Notes under the pieces: model-generated
The model's input: only the letters and a program-made list of their open reading frames with translations
What the model was told of the DNA's origin: nothing
Databases searched by the model: none
Source: Gammaproteobacteria bacterium
Lineage (GTDB): Bacteria; Pseudomonadota; Gammaproteobacteria; UBA4575
NCBI GenBank assembly: GCA_028279275.1
Contig: JANQOB010000010.1
Coordinates: forward strand, 1-64,000
Length of the DNA stretch: 64,000 nt
Direction of reading: 5' to 3'
Program-made: the position numbers and the translations under genes
Shown: positions 9,225-17,269 of the stretch, piece by piece
Layout of the letters: the number at the start of each line of letters is the position of its first letter
How positions within the stretch are numbered: position 1 is the first letter of the stretch

Positions 9225-10109
9225 ATGAGTAAAACGTACTGCGGATTTGTGGCGATAGTAGGTCGTGCTAATGTCGGCAAATCTACATTGTTTAATGCTT
9301 TATTGGATCGACGTTTATCGATTACCACACACAAACCACAGACTACACGGCACAATATTCGAGGTGTGCTAAGTCTTCAGTCGCATCAGCTGATTCTGGT
9401 TGATACTCCGGGTATACAACTCGGGAATAAACGATTAATTAATAAGGTGCTCATCAGTAACGCGTTATCTGCTCTACAAGAGGTAGATGCTATATTAATG
9501 GTAGCCGAAGTGGATCGATGGAATGATGAAGATGAGTATTTATTAACTCAAGTGGAGCAAGCCAATAGGCCTGTAATTTTAGTGCTTAACAAAATTGATC
9601 GCATAAAAAATAAGTCAGAATTACTTCCTATATTAAATGAAGCTAAGTCTCGTTATGATTTTGAAGATATTTTACCGATCTCAGCTTTACATGATAAAAG
9701 AATGGATAGCTTGATCAATGTGTTGTGTAAGCAATTACCAGAATCAATGTATTTGTTTCCTGAAGATATTACTTGGGATCGCGACGATAACTTTGTGATA
9801 TCTGAGATTGTAAGAGGTTCTGCAATTAAGCAGTTACATAAAGAACTGCCGTATGCCATCTATACAGAAGTTGAAAATGTGAAGTATGATGATGACTTAA
9901 TTTCAATAAACGTAATTATTTGGGTGGAGAAAGACAGCCAGAAAGCCATTGTAATTGGCAAAAAAGGGTCAAAGTTAAAAGCCATTGGAGAACAAGCCCG
10001 GATTCAGCTTGAGCGTATTTTTAGTAAGAAGGTTATGTTAAAAACATGGGTGAAAGTAAAACAGAATTGGCAAGATCAGCAAGATATCGTCGCACAATTT
10101 GAGAATTAA
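9225..10109 (+). CDS. era: GTPase Era
   Basis: 294 residues from ATG 9225. An in-frame TTG at 9219 exists, but ATG gives MSKTYCGFVAIVGR, which aligns with known Era starts. GTPase motifs: G1 GRANVGKS, G2 TTRH, G3 DTPG, G4 NKID and G5 SAL. The C-terminal KH domain (last ~90 residues, with VIGKKGSKLKAIGEQAR) binds the 3' end of 16S rRNA. Era is needed for 30S maturation. It is separated from the rnc stop by two bases. Confidence 0.96.
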   Translation: MSKTYCGFVAIVGRANVGKSTLFNALLDRRLSITTHKPQTTRHNIRGVLSLQSHQLILVDTPGIQLGNKRLINKVLISNALSALQEVDAILMVAEVDRWNDEDEYLLTQVEQANRPVILVLNKIDRIKNKSELLPILNEAKSRYDFEDILPISALHDKRMDSLINVLCKQLPESMYLFPEDITWDRDDNFVISEIVRGSAIKQLHKELPYAIYTEVENVKYDDDLISINVIIWVEKDSQKAIVIGKKGSKLKAIGEQARIQLERIFSKKVMLKTWVKVKQNWQDQQDIVAQFEN

Positions 10110-10126
10110 CAATCGAAAAAATTACA

Positions 10127-10825
10127 ATGAGAGTGCAACTGCAACAGGCGTATTGTATACATACACGCAATTATCGTGAGTCGAGCCGTATAATGGAATT
10201 GCTTACTCCAGAGTATGGTGTAATCTCATGCCTGGGTCATGGTTCGAAGAAAAAAAATGCTACTACAGATCTATTATTTACACCTTTATTGATATCCTGG
10301 AGTGGTAAAGGCGAGTTATTTACGCTTACACATTTTGAATCTGTAGCGAAGAAAGAAGTTACCTCTCCAGCCATTTGTATCATGGGGATGTATTTAAATG
10401 AGCTAATGTTAAAGCTTGTTCCAAAATCTAGCCCAAGCAAAGAAATATTTGATCTTTATCAGAATGTTCTACGCTTGCTGGAAAACAATAAAAACCAAGA
10501 GAAAGTGTTGCGCTTATTTGAAATAGAGTTGCTTGAGATGGTAGGCCACGGTTTGTCATTAGATAAGGAAATGGATCATGAAACACCAATAAATGAAGAT
10601 GCGGTTTACCGCTATGACGTTGGAATTGGTCCCACGCGAATTCAGCACGCCAATTCGGCGTGGAATGTTGTCAATGGAGCTACTTTACTCGCATTACAAT
10701 CCCCATTGAATATGGATGCTTTGCATTTATCTGAGGCAAAACGACTTATGCGAGGTATCATCAACTGGCATTTAGATAGTCGACCATTATACAGCCGAGA
10801 AATTTTGCAATTTATGCAAGCGTAA
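10127..10825 (+). CDS. recO: DNA repair protein RecO
   Basis: 232 residues. The N-terminal OB fold (1-~80) includes YCIHTRNYRESSRIMELLTP and the basic GHGSKKK segment; a helical domain follows. No zinc-binding cysteine cluster is visible, as in enterobacterial RecO. RecO loads RecA onto SSB-coated gaps with RecR. It occupies the usual place between era and pdxJ, 17 and 28 bases away. Confidence 0.94.
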   Translation: MRVQLQQAYCIHTRNYRESSRIMELLTPEYGVISCLGHGSKKKNATTDLLFTPLLISWSGKGELFTLTHFESVAKKEVTSPAICIMGMYLNELMLKLVPKSSPSKEIFDLYQNVLRLLENNKNQEKVLRLFEIELLEMVGHGLSLDKEMDHETPINEDAVYRYDVGIGPTRIQHANSAWNVVNGATLLALQSPLNMDALHLSEAKRLMRGIINWHLDSRPLYSREILQFMQA

Positions 10826-10853
10826 AAGCTTTGGCATTAATAAAATTATAAAA

Positions 10854-11585
10854 ATGGACAACCAAAAAGTTCGCCTTGGTGTAAACCTGGATCATGTAAT
10901 GACGATACGCCAGGCAAGATTCACTCCTTACCCAGATTTAAAACAAGCTATACAGTTGGCGGAACGTGCGGGTGCAGATGGAATTACGATGCACTTACGT
11001 GAAGATCGTCGCCATATTCAGGATGACGATGTTTATTTAGCTAAACAAGTAATCCAAAGCAGCATGAATTTAGAAATGGCTGCAACGAAAGAGATGCAAG
11101 ATATCGCATTAAATGTGAAACCTGAAAACTGTTGTATTGTACCAGAGCATCGACAAGAGTTAACAACAGAAGGTGGTTTAGATGTCGTCAAGCATAATGA
11201 AAGAATTAAAGAAATCACTTCCGCATTAAGCGAAGCCAATATTAATGTTTCGTTATTTATTGAACCTGATTTACAAGTGATTGATGCTTCGGCAGAAACA
11301 GGTGCGCCTGTAATTGAATTGCATACGGGTACTTACGCTAGTTGTGTTGGTGAAAAACAAAAACTGGAACTTAAAAGAATTAAAGATGCTGTCAAGCACG
11401 CAACATCATTAGGGCTAGTTGTCAATGCTGGGCATGGCTTGCACTATGATAATGTCTCACCCATAGCTAATATTGAAAATATGTATGAATTAAATATTGG
11501 CCATTCTATAGTTGCACATGCTTTATTTGTTGGTTTGGAAGCTGCAGTGCGAGAAATGCGTGAAAAAATGACAACTGGTACTTAG
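10854..11585 (+). CDS. pdxJ: Pyridoxine 5'-phosphate synthase
   Basis: 243 residues, typical for this TIM-barrel enzyme. Signature segments are RLGVNLDHVMTIRQAR, GADGITMHLREDRRHI and VNAGHGLHYDNV. It condenses 3-amino-2-oxopropyl phosphate with deoxyxylulose 5-phosphate to make pyridoxine 5'-phosphate in the DXP-dependent vitamin B6 pathway. The DXP pathway is supported by dxr, ispD and ispF in this window. It lies between recO and acpS, as in E. coli. Confidence 0.97.
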   Translation: MDNQKVRLGVNLDHVMTIRQARFTPYPDLKQAIQLAERAGADGITMHLREDRRHIQDDDVYLAKQVIQSSMNLEMAATKEMQDIALNVKPENCCIVPEHRQELTTEGGLDVVKHNERIKEITSALSEANINVSLFIEPDLQVIDASAETGAPVIELHTGTYASCVGEKQKLELKRIKDAVKHATSLGLVVNAGHGLHYDNVSPIANIENMYELNIGHSIVAHALFVGLEAAVREMREKMTTGT

Positions 11586-11602
11586 GTGCAAATTATTCGC
11601 AA

Positions 11603-11980
11603 ATGAAAATCGTCGGAACAGGGATTGATATTGTTGAGATCTCACGTATAGCAAAATCTTTTGAAAGATATGAGAAAAATTTTGCATCTAAAATTCTTCA
11701 TGATGATGAAATGAATGAATTTGGTAATGACTCAAATAAAGTAGCCTTTTTGGCCAAGCGTTTTGCCGTAAAAGAAGCCTTTGTCAAGGCCTTGGGAACT
11801 GGTATACGGGATAATGTAAACTGGCGTAAGATGTATGTAGTGCATGATGATAAAGGAAAACCATCACTTGTTTTTACTGAAGAGTTTGCAAAAGAAATTA
11901 ATGCGGAGAACCTAGATGTGCATATTAGTATTTCAGATGAAAAAAAATACGTAGTTGCACAAGCGCTTATTACAAAATAA
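11603..11980 (+). CDS. acpS: Holo-[acyl-carrier-protein] synthase
   Basis: 125 residues. The two family motifs are present: GTGIDIVEISRI near the start and AKRFAVKEAFVKALGTGI in the middle, supplying the Mg-binding Asp and Glu. It transfers 4'-phosphopantetheine from CoA to acyl carrier protein. It follows pdxJ by 17 bases, the usual pdxJ-acpS pair, and cysM starts 7 bases later. Confidence 0.97.
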   Translation: MKIVGTGIDIVEISRIAKSFERYEKNFASKILHDDEMNEFGNDSNKVAFLAKRFAVKEAFVKALGTGIRDNVNWRKMYVVHDDKGKPSLVFTEEFAKEINAENLDVHISISDEKKYVVAQALITK

Positions 11981-11987
11981 AAAATTA

Positions 11988-12881
11988 ATGAATAAATTTC
12001 CCACGATCGAAAAATTTGTTGGTAATACCCCTCTTGTTCGACTGCAACGCTTACCGGGTAAAACTTCTAATATTATTTTAGGGAAACTAGAAGGAAATAA
12101 TCCTGCAGGATCAGTAAAAGATCGACCTGCGCTGAGTATGATTGTTGAGGCAGAAAAACGTGGTGAAATTAAACCTGGGGATAGCTTGGTTGAAGCTACC
12201 AGTGGTAACACAGGTATAGCGCTTGCCATGGTGGCTTCCATGAAGGGATATAAATTAAAACTGATCATGCCAGAGAACATGAGTCAGGAACGTCGTGACG
12301 CCATGCAAGCCTTTGGTGCAGAGCTCATTCTAGTTACCGAGACAGAAGGTATGGAAGGTGCCAGGGATCTTGCATTAAATATGCAAGCTGAAGGTAAAGG
12401 TAAGGTGTTAGATCAATTTGCTAACCCGGATAATCCTTTAGCACATTACAAGGGAACTGGCCCAGAAATCTGGCGAGATACGGATGGGAAGATTACTCAT
12501 TTTGTGAGTTCTATGGGCACTACCGGCACAATAATGGGCACATCCAAATTCTTAAAGGAAGTAAACCCCGACATACAAATTGTGGGTGTTGAGCCTTCTG
12601 AAGGTTCGAAAATTCCGGGTATACGCAAATGGCCAGAAGAATACATTCCATCTATTTTTAATTCTGATGCGGTAGACCAAGTTATCCAAGTCACTCAAGC
12701 CGAAGCCGAAGCCATGATGCGCAGGCTTGGAAAGGAAGAAGGAATATTTTGTGGTGTATCTTCTGGTGGTGCAATGGCGGCGACTTTGAAAATTTCGGAG
12801 CAAGTAGAGAATGCAATAATTGTGAGTATTGTGTGTGATCGAGGAGATCGGTACCTGTCTACAGGACTATTTGCACAATAA
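11988..12881 (+). CDS. cysM: Cysteine synthase B
   Basis: 297 residues from ATG 11988; an earlier in-frame ATG would overlap acpS and add 11 unrelated residues. The PLP lysine lies in LEGNNPAGSVKDRPA, the substrate loop in EATSGNTGIALA and the phosphate-binding loop in GTTGTIMG. LEGNNPAGSVKDR is typical of CysM rather than CysK. It makes cysteine from O-acetylserine, with sulfide or thiosulfate as sulfur source. Confidence 0.95.
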   Translation: MNKFPTIEKFVGNTPLVRLQRLPGKTSNIILGKLEGNNPAGSVKDRPALSMIVEAEKRGEIKPGDSLVEATSGNTGIALAMVASMKGYKLKLIMPENMSQERRDAMQAFGAELILVTETEGMEGARDLALNMQAEGKGKVLDQFANPDNPLAHYKGTGPEIWRDTDGKITHFVSSMGTTGTIMGTSKFLKEVNPDIQIVGVEPSEGSKIPGIRKWPEEYIPSIFNSDAVDQVIQVTQAEAEAMMRRLGKEEGIFCGVSSGGAMAATLKISEQVENAIIVSIVCDRGDRYLSTGLFAQ

Positions 12882-12888
12882 TTGACAC

Positions 12889-13659
12889 ATGAATGTACTT
12901 GTATTCGATATAGAAACGATTCCAGACATTGATTCAGGCAAGAAGATTCATGACTTAGAGGGTTTGTCTGACAAGGATGTCATCAAAGCAATTGAGCACT
13001 TGCGTAATCAACAAACGGGTAGTGAATTCATGCCTCACTACTTGCAACAAATCGTGGCAATTTCCGCAGTGTTGTCTACAGGCAGTCAATTCAAAGTTTG
13101 GTCTTTAGGCGATAAAGTTTCTTCTGAAAAAGAATTGCTTGAACGGTTTTTTGCAGGTTTGGAAAAATATAATCCCACCATTGTTTCCTGGAATGGTGGC
13201 GGGTTTGATTTGCCTGTCATCCATTATCGAGCACTTTTGCATGGTGTAGAAGCTCATCACTATTGGCAAGTAGGGGATGAAGATACTAGTTTTCGTTATA
13301 ACAATTATTTAGGGCGCTTTCATTGGCGGCATATCGATTTAATGGATGTGCTCGCAGCTTATCAAATGCGCGCTAATGCAAAATTAGATCACATTGCAAC
13401 GATGCTGGGTTTTCCCGGTAAGTTAGGTATGGATGGAAGTAAAGTATGCGATGCTTATCTCGATGGGAAAATCGAAGATATTCGAAACTACTGTGAAACG
13501 GATGTGCTAAACACCTATTTAGTTTATCTTCGTTTTGAGCTTATGCGCGGTAAACTTTATAAAAATGAATATGAAGAAAAATGCCAACAAGTGAGAGATT
13601 ATTTATCCGAGTCAAACGAAGAGCATTTAAATGATTTCATGAATGCTTGGAGCAATTAG
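12889..13659 (+). CDS. Predicted 3'-5' exonuclease related to the PolB exonuclease domain
   Basis: 256 residues. The DnaQ-like exonuclease core is visible: FDIETIPD (Exo I), SWNGGGFDLPVI (Exo II region) and YCETDVLNTYLVYL (Exo III, with its Asp). This matches the stand-alone family related to the proofreading domain of family B polymerases. No polymerase domain follows, so the protein is probably a repair or processing nuclease. It starts 7 bases after cysM and is the last gene of this rightward run. Confidence 0.88.
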   Translation: MNVLVFDIETIPDIDSGKKIHDLEGLSDKDVIKAIEHLRNQQTGSEFMPHYLQQIVAISAVLSTGSQFKVWSLGDKVSSEKELLERFFAGLEKYNPTIVSWNGGGFDLPVIHYRALLHGVEAHHYWQVGDEDTSFRYNNYLGRFHWRHIDLMDVLAAYQMRANAKLDHIATMLGFPGKLGMDGSKVCDAYLDGKIEDIRNYCETDVLNTYLVYLRFELMRGKLYKNEYEEKCQQVRDYLSESNEEHLNDFMNAWSN

Positions 13660-13710
13660 AATGATTGTACGAAAAACAAGAATAAAGATACTTAATTAAG
13701 TATTCGCTTT

Positions 13711-14847
13711 TTAATTATTATTTTTAAATAATATTTCTAGCACTCGTTGATATATGTTTGTTAGTTGATCTAACGCATCCAGTTTAATATTTTCGTTCAC
13801 TTTGTGAATACTCTCATTTACAGGGCCAAGTTCGACAACTTGTGCGCCGGTTGGAGCAATAAAGCGACCATCCGATGTGCCACCACCTGTAGATAGCTCA
13901 GGTTTTATATTTATTGTTTCTTGAATCGCTTGTTCACAAGCTGCTGCAAGTTCAGCAGGTTCGCAGTAGAAAGGATTGCCAGAAAGATGCCATTCAATTT
14001 CATAATCAAGTTTATGATTGTCTAAAATTTTTAGAATCTTTGTTTTAATTTCATCAGCCGTTATTTCCGTTGAAAAACGCAAATTAAAATCAACTTGTAA
14101 CATTCCGGGAATAATGTTGTTAGCACCTGTTCCAGCATTAATGTTTGATATCTGAAATGTAGTTGCGGGGAAATGCTCATTACCTGCATCCCATTGCAAT
14201 GAGGTTAAATCTTGAAGTGCCGGTGCAAACTCATGCACTGGGTTTTTAGCTAAATGTGGGTAAGCGACATGACCTTGTACACCGTAGATGTAAAGTTTTG
14301 CAGAAAGTGAGCCACGTCGACCGATTTTGAGTATATCGCCTAGTGTGTTTGAACTACTGGGCTCTCCTACAATGCACATATCGATGATTTCATTGCGAGC
14401 TTGTAATTCTTCAATAACCTTTATTGTTCCATTCACCGCCGGGCCCTCTTCATCGCTGGTAAGTAAAAATGCAATTGAGCCTTTGTGATTTGGATTGGAG
14501 TCCACAAAGTTTTTGCACGCTACTGCCATGGCAGCGATACTGGATTTCATATCTGCTGCACCACGTCCAAATAACTGATCTTCGTGAACAGTAGGTATGA
14601 AAGGGTCATAATGCCATTGTTCTATTGGACCTGTTGGTACTACATCCGTATGTCCAGCAAAAACAAATAGTGGAGACTCATCACCACGACGTAACCAAAG
14701 ATTTGTAACGTCACCGAACGGCATTACCTCGGCTTCAAATCCTGATGATTGTAGAAATTCGCTAATTAATGACTGGCACCCTGCATCATTCGGTGTTACC
14801 GAAGCTTTTTCAATCAATTGCTTTGCGAGATCAAGTGTTACAGACAT
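13711..14847 (-). CDS. dapE: Succinyl-diaminopimelate desuccinylase
   Basis: 378 residues. It belongs to the M20 metallopeptidase family: FAGHTDVVPTGP holds the first metal ligand and catalytic Asp, GRGAADMKSSIAAM the second, and TSDEEGPA the catalytic Glu pair. It hydrolyses N-succinyl-L,L-diaminopimelate in lysine and peptidoglycan synthesis. It belongs to a minus-strand block with the ArsC/YffB-like gene, dapD and dapC, giving three successive steps of the succinylase branch. Confidence 0.97.
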   Translation of the reverse strand: MSVTLDLAKQLIEKASVTPNDAGCQSLISEFLQSSGFEAEVMPFGDVTNLWLRRGDESPLFVFAGHTDVVPTGPIEQWHYDPFIPTVHEDQLFGRGAADMKSSIAAMAVACKNFVDSNPNHKGSIAFLLTSDEEGPAVNGTIKVIEELQARNEIIDMCIVGEPSSSNTLGDILKIGRRGSLSAKLYIYGVQGHVAYPHLAKNPVHEFAPALQDLTSLQWDAGNEHFPATTFQISNINAGTGANNIIPGMLQVDFNLRFSTEITADEIKTKILKILDNHKLDYEIEWHLSGNPFYCEPAELAAACEQAIQETINIKPELSTGGGTSDGRFIAPTGAQVVELGPVNESIHKVNENIKLDALDQLTNIYQRVLEILFKNNN

Positions 14848-14862
14848 GGTTGTATTGATTTC

Positions 14863-15207
14863 TTATTTAAGTTTTTGGGCAAAAATTTTGTCGTCAAATC
14901 CAACTAGAACAATTTTACCTTTTTGGACAACCGGTCGCTTAATTAAAGTCGGATATTGTTGCATTAAATGTATGGCTTTGGTGCGGGTGAGGTTAGACCG
15001 ATCTTTTTCCGATAGTTCCTTCCATGTTCTACTTCTTTTATTTAGTAATGCTTCCCAATCAACAACCTTGCACCAATCATTCAGCTGATTCTTGGTAATA
15101 CCTTGCTTTTTGTAGTCGTGAAACTCAAATTTAGTTTTTTTATTTGTTAACCACTTTTGAGTTTTTTTGACGGTATCACAGTTAGGAATTCCAAAAACTT
15201 TCAACAT
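14863..15207 (-). CDS. ArsC/Spx family protein (YffB-like)
   Basis: 114 residues with a thioredoxin-like fold. The N-terminal GIPNCDTVKKTQKWL carries a single conserved Cys, and RPVVQKGKIVLVGFDD is the C-terminal family motif. YffB-type proteins look like arsenate reductases, but a true reductase role is unproven. In E. coli yffB also sits directly upstream of dapE, as here (15 bases apart), so this is the conserved neighbour rather than an arsenic-resistance gene. Confidence 0.88.
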   Translation of the reverse strand: MLKVFGIPNCDTVKKTQKWLTNKKTKFEFHDYKKQGITKNQLNDWCKVVDWEALLNKRSRTWKELSEKDRSNLTRTKAIHLMQQYPTLIKRPVVQKGKIVLVGFDDKIFAQKLK

Positions 15208-15209
15208 AT

Positions 15210-16037
15210 TTAATCAATGGACCTTAACAATTCATTGATACCTACTTTGCTGCGAGTTTTTTCATCAACTTGTTTGACGATGACAGCACAGTACAAACTA
15301 TATTTACCATCCTTAGAAGGTAAGTTTCCCGAAACGACAACAGAGCCTGCAGGTATTCGTCCATAAGTGACCTCGCCGGTTTCACGGTTATAGATCCTTG
15401 TGCTCTTACCAATGTAGACGCCCATGGAAATGACAGCTCCTTCTTCAACGACGACACCTTCTACAATTTCTGAGCGTGCGCCTACAAAGCAATTGTCCTC
15501 TATAATGGTTGGAGTGGCTTGTAATGGTTCCAAAACTCCTCCAATACCAACACCGCCTGATAAGTGAACGTTTTTACCGATTTGTGCACATGATCCGACT
15601 GTAACCCAAGTATCTACCATGGTGCCGGAATCCACATAAGCGCCAATATTTACATAACTTGGCATTAGGATGGCGTTGGGTGCGATGTATGCACCATGTC
15701 TTACCATCGCTCCCGGTACAATTCTGGCACCTTGATTTTTTATTTCGTCGTCAGACATTTGTGAAAATTTTGTTGGTACTTTGTCGTAGTATTTGGTAAC
15801 ACCAACATCAATTATTTCGTTTTCATTCATACGAAATGAAAGTAGGACTGCTTTCTTAATCCATTCGTTCGTTACCCAGTCATTGCCTTGTTTTTCTGCC
15901 ACACGCAGTTTGCCCAAATCAACAAGATTTAATGTTTCTTCAACCGCTTTACGGACTTTAGGGTCGGTTGTGGATGGGGTGATGTCAGCGAGGTTTTCAA
16001 ATGCACTTTCAATGACATCTCTAAATTGGTCGGACAT
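15210..16037 (-). CDS. dapD: 2,3,4,5-tetrahydropyridine-2,6-dicarboxylate N-succinyltransferase
   Basis: 275 residues, normal length. A helical N-terminal domain (1-~100) precedes a left-handed beta helix of hexapeptide repeats (about 105-230; for example [19 protein letters not shown] and [14 protein letters not shown]). It succinylates tetrahydrodipicolinate, the step before DapC. It ends two bases before the ArsC-like gene and lies downstream of dapC in the same transcript. Confidence 0.97.
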   Translation of the reverse strand: MSDQFRDVIESAFENLADITPSTTDPKVRKAVEETLNLVDLGKLRVAEKQGNDWVTNEWIKKAVLLSFRMNENEIIDVGVTKYYDKVPTKFSQMSDDEIKNQGARIVPGAMVRHGAYIAPNAILMPSYVNIGAYVDSGTMVDTWVTVGSCAQIGKNVHLSGGVGIGGVLEPLQATPTIIEDNCFVGARSEIVEGVVVEEGAVISMGVYIGKSTRIYNRETGEVTYGRIPAGSVVVSGNLPSKDGKYSLYCAVIVKQVDEKTRSKVGINELLRSID

Positions 16038-16058
16038 GTTTTCTCCTGCAATGTAAAT

Positions 16059-17255
16059 TTATAGTTCTTCAAGTAATTCTCTGATTCTTTGCGCAGCTTG
16101 TATACATTGTTCTTGTTCAGCAACGAGCGCTAAGCGTACACGGTTTTTACCGGGGTTATAACCATTAACTTCTCTGGCTAAGTAGCTACCTGGAAGGCTA
16201 AGCACATTTTTCTTACTATATAGCAGCTTGCAAAACTCTACCTCATCTAATGGTAGTTTAGGCCATAGATAGAATCCGGCTTCTGGTTTTTGGCATTCTA
16301 ATATGGAATTGATTATTTCAATTACAGAAGTAAATTTTTGATCATATAATTGGCGATTAGATTCTACGTGACTCTCATCTGACCATGCCGCGATGCTAGC
16401 TGCTTGAGTAGATAAAGACATCGCACAACCATGATATGTACGATACTTAAAAAATTCTTGAATTAATTTTCTTGATCCTGCAATAAAGCCTGAACGCAGT
16501 CCAGGTGCATTTGACCTTTTAGATAAACTGTAGAAAGCCATGCAATTCTTCAGACTTATATTTGCCATTTTTTCTGCATGATGGAGTAAGCCCATAGGGG
16601 GAGATGAATCAGGCGAATAAATTTCCGAGTAGCACTCGTCGGAAGCAATTACAAAATCATACTTTAATGAATATGTTATTAATTGTTTAATCGTTTTTGC
16701 TGGAGCGATTTCACCCGTCGGGTTGCCTGGCGTGCATATATATAAAAGTTGACAACGGTTCCAGACTTTTTCGTTTATTTCCCACAATGCGGGTATATCT
16801 CCATCTACAACACTGCAGTCATAATAAACCGGTTCTGCACCCGCCAGTAATGCTGCACCTTCGTAGATTTGATAAAAAGGGTTAGGGATTAAAACTACTG
16901 GTTTTGCGCCTTGATGAACGACGCATTGTGCTAATGCGAATAGTGCCTCACGTGTACCGTTTACAGGTAAAACGTTTTCGTTTTCATTTATATTTTTTTC
17001 ATCAAGCTGAAATCGATTGATCAGCCATTGTGCACATGCTTGGCGTAATTCTGATGTTCCTTTAGTGGAAGGATACTTGGATAAGCTGTCCACACTTTTT
17101 GCAAGTGCATCCTTTATGATTAATGGAGTTGCATGTTTAGGCTCACCAATGGCTAGAGATATGGGTGAAAGTTGCGAATTTGGCGTTTGATTTGCAATTA
17201 ATTCGTTTAGCCTCTCAAACGGATAGGCTTGCAGTTTTATTAAATTAGGGTTCAT
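16059..17255 (-). CDS. dapC: Succinyldiaminopimelate transaminase (class I/II aminotransferase)
   Basis: 398 residues, fold-type I PLP enzyme. PLP-site features include PVNGTREALFALAQ, CTPGNPTGEIAP, ASDECYSEIY and the Schiff-base lysine in FYSLSKRSNAPGLR. The sequence alone shows an aspartate-aminotransferase-like enzyme. The DapC assignment comes from position between glnD and dapD, as in pseudomonads, and from filling the missing step between DapD and DapE. Many bacteria use ArgD for this step instead, so the dedicated gene is informative. Confidence 0.9.
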   Translation of the reverse strand: MNPNLIKLQAYPFERLNELIANQTPNSQLSPISLAIGEPKHATPLIIKDALAKSVDSLSKYPSTKGTSELRQACAQWLINRFQLDEKNINENENVLPVNGTREALFALAQCVVHQGAKPVVLIPNPFYQIYEGAALLAGAEPVYYDCSVVDGDIPALWEINEKVWNRCQLLYICTPGNPTGEIAPAKTIKQLITYSLKYDFVIASDECYSEIYSPDSSPPMGLLHHAEKMANISLKNCMAFYSLSKRSNAPGLRSGFIAGSRKLIQEFFKYRTYHGCAMSLSTQAASIAAWSDESHVESNRQLYDQKFTSVIEIINSILECQKPEAGFYLWPKLPLDEVEFCKLLYSKKNVLSLPGSYLAREVNGYNPGKNRVRLALVAEQEQCIQAAQRIRELLEEL

Positions 17256-17269
17256 TAAATAAATGGATC

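Noticed and set aside
13688..13703. Perfect 16-base palindrome between the exonuclease gene and dapE, possibly a bidirectional terminator
   Set aside because: It is pure AT with one C/G pair, gives a weak stem with no loop, and the T run after it is short.
14863..15207. Arsenate reductase and thus an arsenic-resistance locus
   Set aside because: The protein is of the YffB/Spx type, which is the standard neighbour of dapE, and no ars genes are near.
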